Shown: piece by piece, positions 60,501 through 64,000 of the stretch | How the letters are laid out: every line of letters begins with the position of its first letter | Position numbering within the stretch: position 1 is the first letter of the stretch | From: Chrysemys picta bellii | Taxonomy: Eukaryota > Chordata > Testudines > Emydidae | Length of the DNA: 64,000 nucleotides | Assembly: GCF_011386835.1 (NCBI RefSeq) | Contig: NC_088800.1 | Span: 57,627,439-57,691,438 of the forward strand | Reading direction: 5' to 3' | The notes under the pieces: model-generated | Told to the model about the DNA's origin: nothing | What the model saw: only the letters and a program-made list of their open reading frames with translations | The model's database searches: none | Position numbers and translations under genes: made by a program

Positions 60501-63500
60501 AGAGAACAGCTCCACTGTAGGAAAGGCTGCAAGAGGAGAAAACTCAGGGTGAAATGAAGTATCCTACACCCTGCCTGGATCTCAATGGGAAAAATTAAAA
60601 GCCCACTCTCAACTCCTCCCCGACACACACTGCCCAAAACACGCCTGCAGTGTACCTGAGGGACGAGACTGAATGGACGTGGGTTTTAAACATGGATAGG
60701 CATTTCCCCTTCTGAAAATCCCAAAGTCGTACCATACTCAGGTGACCCATCTGTGCAGAAGCCAGCAATGTGCTGTTTCCATTAAATGCCAATGCCGATA
60801 CCTGCAGGAAACATCATGTTAGCGAAAATAACCCCCAGCTTCTGGGAGAGGCTAGAACTGGAGTAGCTGAAACTCCCACTGCTGTCGATCCAACATCATT
60901 CCTTAGAATGACTCTTGCTAGGAGCTGGAGTTCTTGTAACTTCCCCCCTAGCCAGTGAGCTGATACAATTCCCTAGAATGAACCAGGCTTGGGATAGGAG
61001 TAGTCTCATGTTTTTTCACACATCAAATACTTGCAGTTGTTGCATATTCTCTGTGGGGTTGTCATATCTGTTTATGCAAAGCAATCCACTTTTTACCTTA
61101 TCTGTATGTCCAATGAAGAACCTTTGCTCTCCAGTTTCAATCTGCATGGTTATTATAATAGCATGACAGGGGTAAACCACTGCAGAGCTGTTCTTAGTCC
61201 ACAGAGCCTGCAGGACAAAGGCAAGAATCAGAGTAAGGGCAGAAGAGAGGATACTACAAAGGTGACCCAGTCTACAAACTGAGAGGAGAGCCCCCCTGTG
61301 CTTGCACAGATGGATGTGCATAGAATTAAGACATGCAGATATTTGGAAATCTGGTGCAAATATGCAGGTGTGTGTTATCTAGATGACAGCTGTTCCACAC
61401 AAAAATAGATGCAAATTTATAACCATCAAAGGAAAACTGAGTGGTCGGCTTATAGTACATCCCAATTAATTCAGTTGATCTTCCATCCAAGTCATGTTTA
61501 ACATCATATATGCAATATATAAGGGAACAATCCTTTGTTCACAGGAAATGGACTAGATGACCCAACAGGATTTTTTTTTTAAACTCTAACATGGATCATT
61601 AAGAGGATGGTTGGAAGAATCAGAATGCAATACCACAGGAGGACAAACTAACACACCAGCCTAAGGCACCAATGCATTTTTGGATTCCAAAGAAATTCTA
61701 GATGTGTGATACACGGATCAGTTTGGAATCTGTAACAAGATTTGGCAAGGGGCACATGATTTCAGAATTTTACTGGGGCAAATTCCGTGTATGGAAATGA
61801 GCTTTTCACCCCCAAAAATTTGTAGTCGAAAGAAACCGGGTGGGGTGATTTCCAAAGACAAAGGGAGTTAAGCATGAAAGTCAAAGGCCCTTTGTGCCTC
61901 TGAAAATCTCCCCCATAGTCAATGTATTGCAACTACATTCTTAAAAGCCTCTTCGTTACTGACCCATTTGGTGCTGTAACCCCCAAAGCCAATAATTGTC
62001 CTCAGCTTCAGGATTGGATCCGGTAAGAGTCTCTGAAAGAAGAAGATATTGTCAAAAGTACCAGCCTGAATAAAGCATGTGAGCCCTAAACTGTACCAGC
62101 ACCAACTGCAAATTACATCCCAGTGATCTACCAAGTTCCCTCTGCCCCACATTAATCTGTGTCCCTCTGGATGGGTTTCATGTTTCTCCCTGAAGTGAGA
62201 GGGCTGTCTCTCTACCTTAACTTCTTCACATTAAGGGAGGAGTTTATTCAGTAGGTAATGATCATTAAAGGAAATCCAAAAGGAAGTGAGAGCAGGAATC
62301 GACTGAAGTCTTGTTTTCAGGAGCTCCATCTCCTCCAGGAATAGAAGCACCAAAGCCCACAGTGGACAGTGCTAAATGGAATAATCTCAGTAATGGAATG
62401 ACTTGGTTAACCTGAATCACCTTTCCAAGAGGGCAGCCAAGCCCTCCCCATGGTTACATACAAATGTCATGAAAATTCAAGGGAGCATCTGTAAAGATGG
62501 AAAGGGGGAAATCTTTTTTCTTACCCTGAAGGGAGATGCTTTCTTGCTGGAGAGCACCTCTGGTCCAGTAATCTTTGTGTACGCAGTCTGGGCAAATCAA
62601 TACATAGGTGTTATTTGTTAAATGCCAATAGCATGATCATCTCTGTACAAGACACATTGGCCCTGCCTGGAGAAGCTTAAAATATAAGTGAAATAAAGGA
62701 ACAAGATCAAGAGAGAATTCCAGGGAAGCTGGCTCACAACTGCCCTTAGTATTAAATAATCATCTCTGCCAGTTCCAACCAGAGTGGACATTCCTGTTGC
62801 TCTTTCTGCCGAGTTACTGAGCACCAGCCATAAGCATTCCAGACCCATCCTATAGGAACAAACTTGCAGTTTAACTTGTTTGTTCCTAGTACATTGGAGT
62901 CCCTTACCTCTATATATCTTCTCCTATGGTCAGTAAGAGTTTGAGCAAGAAGGCTGGGTTCAGGAGCTCTGTTTCCATATGAAGTCTTGGCCTAATGCTC
63001 TAACCCACCAGTCAGGCCCCAAGAATTGGGATAATCATGTTTCTGCATCTCAGTGCACAGGGCAGCAGTATGTGGGTCTGAAAGGCAACTGATCTGTTCT
63101 ACCTGAATTCTTCCTTGAGAAGGTACTTACAGATGGAGGTTGGTGTAAATTGGTATTGTTGCACTGAAGTCAACGGAGCAACACCAGTTTACACCAGCTG
63201 AGGATCTGGTGTGGGGAACTTATGGGAGTAGTGGAAAAGGAAGCCATTAGGCTGGAGAGTTCAGCGCAAGGCACATTGTTCTTCTAATGAAAGCATCATG
63301 CATTCTCAGAGCCACCACAGGGGCAGACTTGAGGGAAGAGTTAAGAAGATTCTGTACAAGTTAGAGGCGGGATGTGGAGTTACACAGAGGATAACCAATA
63401 AGGTCAGGTTGTCAGAGTCCAGCGGTGCTCTCTCACTTACCTCATCTGAGCTAATGCCAATAGCATGGATGGCGACATCACCCATTCTGTGAGCATATAC

Positions 63501-63674
63501 ATGAATACCACCATCAGTTGTTGCATGTAATGGTACAGTGGAATCCCCAGCAGCTTGTAGTCCTTCTGCCCTGCTGAACTCCTGATCCCCAGAATACACT
63601 TCTTCCAGAGGCCCAGAGGTTGCTAAGTGAACCTCGGGGATGCTCTTTGTAACTAGGGGAGACCAGCGAGGCAT
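22882..63674 (-). CDS. WDR90: WDR90 (POC16), 35 exons through the stop codon, 5' exons off the right edge
   Basis: Thirty-five GT-AG exons join in one frame for 1567 residues plus TGA. The protein is a multi-WD40-repeat centriole component: WDR90/POC16 localises to the centriolar inner scaffold, binds microtubules through an N-terminal CFAP20-like domain (not in this window) and supports triplet cohesion. Visible here are repeated WD signatures such as [45 protein letters not shown] and the terminal ILVWEI. A low-complexity linker encoded by exons w18-w21 (41997-39486) separates two propeller groups. The two marker blocks [11 protein letters not shown] and [11 protein letters not shown] repeat the same motif at the start of each group. 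Human WDR90 is 1748 residues as I recall, so about 200 N-terminal residues should lie to the right. RHOT2 follows downstream in the same direction, as in human. Exon names w1-w35 count only the exons seen here. Confidence 0.96.
24155..24780 (+). mobile_element. CR1-like LINE relic split by a hAT MITE
   Basis: AGCCAGAAGGGACCAATATG and CATCTAGCCCAACCTCCTG resemble reverse-complemented CR1-type 3' ends. Similar sequence recurs at 55235-55320. The block resumes after the MITE at 24281-24612. Lies in the last WDR90 intron. Confidence 0.5.
24281..24612. mobile_element. hAT-type MITE, 332 bp
   Basis: Termini CAGCGGTTCTCAAA and GGAGAACCTG. The exact 8-bp duplication agctagag lies at 24273-24280 and 24613-24620. 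It interrupts an older LINE relic. Confidence 0.88.
25063..25147 (-). CDS. WDR90: WDR90 exon w34
   Basis: Codes [20 protein letters not shown], then HFLAVGFN. Ends in phase 1 at GTAAGTG. Confidence 0.95.
25957..26076 (-). CDS. WDR90: WDR90 exon w33
   Basis: Codes 40 residues, [20 protein letters not shown], then [20 protein letters not shown]. Phase 0 at both ends. Confidence 0.95.
27443..27586 (-). CDS. WDR90: WDR90 exon w32
   Basis: Codes 48 residues, [20 protein letters not shown], then [20 protein letters not shown]. Phase 0 at both ends. Confidence 0.95.
28259..28959. mobile_element. hAT-type MITE, 701 bp, with a G-rich core
   Basis: Termini CAGAGGTGGGCAAAC and GTTTGCCCACCCCTG. Eight-bp duplications tcctaaac at 28251-28258 and tcccaaac at 28960-28967 (one mismatch). 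The core at 28480-28870 is a long G-run tract on the plus strand. Confidence 0.87.
29155..29285 (-). CDS. WDR90: WDR90 exon w31
   Basis: Codes [20 protein letters not shown] through [10 protein letters not shown]. Ends in phase 0. Confidence 0.95.
29806..29986 (-). CDS. WDR90: WDR90 exon w30
   Basis: Codes [20 protein letters not shown] through [20 protein letters not shown]. Ends in phase 1. Confidence 0.96.
30245..30367 (-). CDS. WDR90: WDR90 exon w29
   Basis: Codes 41 residues, [20 protein letters not shown], then [20 protein letters not shown]. One of the most conserved blades. Confidence 0.97.
30775..31240 (-). mobile_element. Two SINE (MIR/CORE-SINE-like) relics, antisense
   Basis: Antisense MIR-style landmarks are CCCATTTTACAGATGGGGAA, CTTGCTCAG and TTCACTAGGCCACACTGCC in the 31015-31240 copy, and a related block at 30775-31010. 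Boundaries are approximate. Confidence 0.6.
31424..31595 (-). CDS. WDR90: WDR90 exon w28
   Basis: Codes [20 protein letters not shown] through [11 protein letters not shown]. Ends in phase 0. Confidence 0.96.
31988..32681. mobile_element. hAT-type MITE, 694 bp
   Basis: Termini CAGGGGTCTCAAAC and GTTTGAGACCCCTG are perfect inverted repeats. The exact 8-bp duplication gtctaaat lies at 31980-31987 and 32682-32689. Its GC-rich interior holds open frames that are not genes. Confidence 0.93.
32690..33970 (-). other. Rest of the WDR90 intron between w27 and w28
   Basis: AT-rich intron sequence with no exon or repeat recognised. It lies between the MITE at 31988-32681 and exon w27. Confidence 0.5.
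33972..34083 (-). CDS. WDR90: WDR90 exon w27
   Basis: Codes [20 protein letters not shown], then [16 protein letters not shown]. Ends in phase 2 at GTGAGG. Confidence 0.95.
34500..34668 (-). CDS. WDR90: WDR90 exon w26
   Basis: Codes [20 protein letters not shown] through [20 protein letters not shown]. Ends in phase 1. Confidence 0.96.
34809..35104. mobile_element. MITE with inverted termini
   Basis: Left GGCTATGTGTACACTAC and right GTAGTGTAGATATAGCC are near-perfect inverted repeats. The interior has palindromic GTCGAC and ATCGAT words. No target duplication was identified. Typical of an abundant turtle family (inference). Confidence 0.7.
35210..36582 (+). mobile_element. CR1 LINE, 3' half with RT relics, split by a hAT MITE
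   Basis: Plus-strand reading gives [13 protein letters not shown] RT core near 35380-35420, then [15 protein letters not shown] at about 35577, the position-specific CR1 RT signatures. It ends with GACCTCTCGAGGTCCCTTCC and the ATTCTATG tail at about 36577, immediately beside exon w25. Stops and indels show that it is dead. Antisense to WDR90. Confidence 0.9.
36208..36485. mobile_element. Palindromic hAT-type MITE inside CR1, 278 bp
   Basis: Termini CAGTGTTTCCCAAAC and CTGGGAAACACTG. The exact 8-bp duplication gtctagat lies at 36200-36207 and 36486-36493. The two halves are inverted copies for about 110 bp, so the whole element can fold back. Confidence 0.93.
36583..36773 (-). CDS. WDR90: WDR90 exon w25
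   Basis: Codes [20 protein letters not shown] through [19 protein letters not shown]1 3' tail ends only a few bases from this exon's donor. Confidence 0.96.
37202..37361 (-). CDS. WDR90: WDR90 exon w24
   Basis: Codes [20 protein letters not shown] through [11 protein letters not shown]. Ends in phase 1 at donor GTTAGT. Confidence 0.95.
37794..37915 (-). CDS. WDR90: WDR90 exon w23
   Basis: Codes [18 protein letters not shown], then [18 protein letters not shown]. Strong family match. Ends in phase 0. Confidence 0.96.
38498..38600 (-). CDS. WDR90: WDR90 exon w22
   Basis: Codes [20 protein letters not shown], then [14 protein letters not shown], which opens the second WD40 group. Ends in phase 1. 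Confidence 0.95.
38850..39200 (+). repeat. Possible LTR fragment
   Basis: Has CTAATAAAGCTGAATCC, a poly(A)-signal context found in LTRs, in an otherwise unassigned stretch of the w21-w22 intron. No termini or duplication seen. Weak. Confidence 0.3.
39486..39586 (-). CDS. WDR90: WDR90 exon w21
   Basis: Codes [20 protein letters not shown], then [14 protein letters not shown]. Basic end of the linker. Ends in phase 0. Confidence 0.9.
40657..40842 (-). CDS. WDR90: WDR90 exon w20 (linker)
   Basis: A 186-nt phase 1-1 exon. Acidic, Ser-rich segment starting [18 protein letters not shown]. No domain. Also frame-neutral if skipped. Confidence 0.82.
41274..41405 (-). CDS. WDR90: WDR90 exon w19 (linker)
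   Basis: A 132-nt phase 1-1 exon coding a Ser/Pro-rich disordered segment that starts [16 protein letters not shown]. Its length is divisible by three, so it could be skipped without frame change. Confidence 0.8.
41604..41634. repeat. (GA)n microsatellite
   Basis: About 15 GA dinucleotides in the intron between w18 and w19, polypurine on the plus strand. Confidence 0.9.
41957..41997 (-). CDS. WDR90: WDR90 exon w18 (linker)
   Basis: A 41-nt exon coding [13 protein letters not shown]. Bounded by TTTCCAG and GTGAGTT, and needed to bring phase 2 to phase 1. Not clearly conserved; supported by frame and splice sites. Confidence 0.75.
42115..42248 (-). CDS. WDR90: WDR90 exon w17
   Basis: Codes [19 protein letters not shown], then [15 protein letters not shown], the last blade before the linker. 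Ends in phase 2 at GTAAGAG. Confidence 0.96.
42535..42775 (+). mobile_element. MIR-like SINE
   Basis: Landmarks in MIR order are a degenerate tRNA head, CTGGCTCTGCC, GTGTGACCTTGAACAAGTCA, CCATCTGTAAAAGGGG, and AAGGTGCTATAGAT near the 3' end. Lies in the w16-w17 intron. Confidence 0.7.
42993..43121 (-). CDS. WDR90: WDR90 exon w16
   Basis: Codes 43 residues, [20 protein letters not shown], then [16 protein letters not shown]. Phase 0 at both ends. Confidence 0.96.
43665..43826 (-). CDS. WDR90: WDR90 exon w15
   Basis: Codes 54 residues, [13 protein letters not shown] through [20 protein letters not shown]. Phase 0 at both ends. Confidence 0.96.
44441..44571 (-). CDS. WDR90: WDR90 exon w14
   Basis: Codes [20 protein letters not shown] and [19 protein letters not shown]. 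Conserved blade. Ends in phase 0. Confidence 0.96.
45225..45529 (+). mobile_element. tRNA-derived SINE followed by a 26-nt poly(T)
   Basis: The SINE body has GTATGGCTAGGGCACTGGC, TGTGTGACCCTGG, TGTTTAGACTGGAGG and GTGCCTAACAGAATGGGG in the usual order. A run of 26 T (45504-45529) follows. Lies in the w13-w14 intron. Confidence 0.65.
45800..45930 (-). CDS. WDR90: WDR90 exon w13
   Basis: Codes [20 protein letters not shown], then [15 protein letters not shown]. Ends in phase 1 at donor GTAAGG. Confidence 0.96.
46578..46717 (-). CDS. WDR90: WDR90 exon w12
   Basis: Codes [20 protein letters not shown], then [15 protein letters not shown]. Ends in phase 2 at donor GTACGT. Confidence 0.95.
46930..47115. 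mobile_element. MITE-like repeat
   Basis: ACACTGCATTGTAGAC at the left and ATTGCAGTGTACAC at the right are inverted. The core has GGCTTGGGCTGGAGCCCAG palindromes. Resembles a turtle DNA-transposon family. Ends uncertain. Confidence 0.5.
47446..47681 (-). CDS. WDR90: WDR90 exon w11
   Basis: The largest internal exon, 236 nt. Codes [19 protein letters not shown] through [18 protein letters not shown], two WD40 blades. Confidence 0.96.
48351..48467 (-). CDS. WDR90: WDR90 exon w10
   Basis: Codes [20 protein letters not shown], then [15 protein letters not shown], a WD repeat. In phase 1, out phase 1. Confidence 0.95.
48510..49095 (+). mobile_element. CR1-like LINE fragment, probably antisense
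   Basis: GGATCAGACCAATGATCCAT and GGATCAGACCAAAGGTCCAT occur as two successive starts about 77 bp apart. They are followed by a conserved block with GTGCCCCAGAGGGAATGAA. Homologous to 4985-5330 in its right part. Confidence 0.6.
49794..51267 (+). mobile_element. Solo LTR inserted in CR1
   Basis: Starts TGTGATG and ends GTCACA, flanked by an exact 5-bp duplication aatgg at 49789-49793 and 51268-51272. It has a TATAAAAG promoter box near 50252 and AATAAA signals near 50540 and 50563. No internal retroviral genes remain. Without the nested element it is about 1.14 kb. Confidence 0.88.
50714..51034 (+). mobile_element. Retroelement nested in the LTR (same family as the fold-back copies)
   Basis: The exact 11-bp duplication cattgggaact lies at 50703-50713 and 51035-51045. 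Begins near GAACAAGGAGTACTTGTGGC, contains CACCTTAGAGACTAACAAAT, then ATGCATGCAGTGGAAAATAC. This copy is not folded back. Confidence 0.85.
53901..54752 (+). mobile_element. Solo LTR, 852 bp
   Basis: Starts TGTGATAAAT and ends CTGTGACA, with an exact 5-bp duplication ccctc at 53896-53900 and 54753-54757. An AATAAA signal lies near 54416. No proviral interior. Confidence 0.86.
55235..55440 (-). mobile_element. Two antisense CR1-like 3' ends
   Basis: AGAATCATAGGGTTAGAAGG with TCATCTAATCTAACCCC (55383-55430) is the reverse complement of a CR1 3' terminus. The block at 55235-55320 matches the element at 24155-24280. Confidence 0.65.
55783..55913 (-). CDS. WDR90: WDR90 exon w9
   Basis: Codes [16 protein letters not shown], then [18 protein letters not shown], conserved. 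Ends in phase 1 at donor GTATGG. Followed by the 7.3-kb repeat-rich intron. Confidence 0.94.
55984..57900 (-). other. WDR90 intron between w8 and w9
   Basis: AT-rich intron with a C10 run near 56521. No exon or assigned repeat. Open frames up to about 101 codons have no recognisable content. Confidence 0.5.
57908..58069 (-). CDS. WDR90: WDR90 exon w8
   Basis: Codes [17 protein letters not shown], then [20 protein letters not shown], a WD repeat. Ends in phase 2 at GTAAGG, immediately before an apparent in-frame stop in the intron. Confidence 0.95.
58340..58405. repeat. (AAT)n-like low-complexity run
   Basis: Degenerate AATAAT/AACAAT trinucleotide run just before the MITE at 58487. Confidence 0.75.
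58487..59077. mobile_element. hAT-type MITE, 591 bp
   Basis: Starts CAGGGGTGGGCAAACTTTT and ends AGTTTGCCCACCCCTG. The exact 8-bp duplication atctaggc lies at 58479-58486 and 59078-59085. Same family as 19594-20133. Contains a spurious 230-codon open frame. Confidence 0.94.
59129..59247 (-). CDS. WDR90: WDR90 exon w7
   Basis: Codes [20 protein letters not shown], then [19 protein letters not shown]. Ends in phase 2. Strong family match. Confidence 0.95.
59913..60069 (-). mobile_element. Fold-back retroelement, 157 bp
   Basis: Flanked by the exact 12-bp duplication cagtagaatttg at 59901-59912 and 60070-60081. The arms beginning GAGTACTTGTGGCACC and ending GGTGCCACAAGTACTC are about 42 bp, with one bulged base. 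Same architecture as 16626-16823. Confidence 0.85.
60325..60420 (+). mobile_element. Head fragment of the same retroelement family
   Basis: Contains GTTAGTCTGTATCCACAAAA, then GGTGGCACCTTAAAGACTAA and ATAAGCTTTCATGGGT. Simple, not folded back. Confidence 0.75.
60469..60526 (-). CDS. WDR90: WDR90 exon w6
   Basis: A 58-nt exon coding [19 protein letters not shown] after the split Ser codon. Acceptor TCTTGCAG, donor GTGAGT. Confidence 0.93.
60656..60801 (-). CDS. WDR90: WDR90 exon w5
   Basis: Codes [17 protein letters not shown] and [17 protein letters not shown], a WD40 repeat. Acceptor CCTGCAG, ends in phase 2 at donor GTACAC. Confidence 0.95.
61097..61207 (-). CDS. WDR90: WDR90 exon w4
   Basis: Codes 37 residues, with [20 protein letters not shown] and RFFIGHTDK. 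Strongly conserved. Phase 0 at both ends. Confidence 0.96.
61964..62032 (-). CDS. WDR90: WDR90 exon w3
   Basis: Codes [18 protein letters not shown] and YSTKW, matching the family motif that opens the first WD40 group. Phase 0 at both ends, donor GTCAGT. Confidence 0.93.
62040..63440 (-). other. WDR90 introns around w2
   Basis: Intron sequence on both sides of exon w2. A short dispersed word block near 63130-63205 (AAATTGGTATTGTTGCACTG, then CCAGTTTACACCAGCTG) recurs in similar form at 16316-16390. No gene seen. Confidence 0.45.
62525..62587 (-). CDS. WDR90: WDR90 exon w2
   Basis: A 21-codon exon, [21 protein letters not shown], phase 0 at both ends, acceptor TTGCCCAG, donor GTAAGAA. Low conservation; supported by frame continuity. 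Confidence 0.8.
63441..63674 (-). CDS. WDR90: WDR90 exon w1
   Basis: Codes 78 residues beginning [15 protein letters not shown] and ending IGISSDE, the weakly conserved stretch between the CFAP20-like domain and the propellers. The in-frame ATG at its 5' edge is not taken as the gene start, because an acceptor (TTTCTCAG) precedes it directly. Confidence 0.82.
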
Positions 63675-64000
63675 CTGAGAAAGAGTAAACAAATGACAAC
63701 AGATCAGGCCTGCCCCACAGCTCCCTACGATTGCTGTGATTGGAGAGAAAGGGAGAAATTAGTTTTGTTTTTTGACTGACTTTTATTCAGACACCTAAAA
63801 CTCAAGACATCCAACATGTCAAAAACATTCAGGTGTGCCAAGTGATGCAGGAGAATAAAATAGGGTCCTCTGTGTGACTTTCCGATTTGGAATGGCAGAA
63901 TTGCCACGTTTACTGGGTTTCCAATGCAACTTCTCTCTCTCCACTGTATGATAGCCAACACAAATATCTAAAACACAGACTCTCCCTCCCCACCAGACCC
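63675..64000 (-). other. WDR90 intron upstream of w1, partial
   Basis: No further WDR90 exon found before the right edge. The CFAP20-like domain exons must lie beyond it. Confidence 0.6.

Overview
This is a piece of a vertebrate nuclear genome, most likely from a turtle. Two multi-exon, GT-AG spliced genes lie head to tail on the minus strand. They are embedded in CR1 LINEs, hAT-type MITEs with 8-bp target-site duplications, solo LTRs, tRNA-derived SINEs and a fold-back retroelement family that I associate with turtle genomes. The turtle assignment rests on remembered repeat families, not on a search. There is nothing prokaryotic, no CRISPR array and no operon.

Layout, in the direction of transcription (high to low coordinates). 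From 63674 down to 22882 are 35 consecutive coding exons of WDR90 (POC16). Together they encode 1567 residues plus the stop; the 5' exons, with the N-terminal CFAP20-like domain, lie beyond base 64000. All 35 exons join in one open frame. The 3' UTR ends near a poly(A) signal at 22015-22020. An intergenic gap of about 3.6 kb follows. RHOT2 (Miro2) then starts at 18345 in a CpG-rich promoter that carries an ETS/GABP-type site and an E-box. Its first 12 coding exons (residues 1-318: N-terminal GTPase, EF-hand 1, ELM1, start of EF-hand 2) run down to 757, and the rest of the gene is off the left edge. The WDR90-RHOT2 order and shared orientation match the human 16p13.3 arrangement as I know it.

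The non-coding sequence is the variable part. RHOT2 intron 1 (about 6.5 kb) holds a G-rich minisatellite beside exon 1, an inserted MITE, a perfect 66-bp inverted repeat and a decayed LINE. The 7.3-kb WDR90 intron at 48468-55782 holds a three-level nest (CR1, then a solo LTR, then a smaller retroelement), a second solo LTR and CR1 fragments. At least eight MITE copies have TSDs that can be read directly.

The two proteins have no direct shared pathway: WDR90 is a centriole inner-scaffold protein and RHOT2 an outer-mitochondrial-membrane GTPase. Their adjacency is ancestral synteny. I found no new gene system. The items most worth a second look are the minisatellite at the RHOT2 promoter edge, the fold-back repeats transcribed as hairpins, and two frame-neutral exons in the WDR90 linker.
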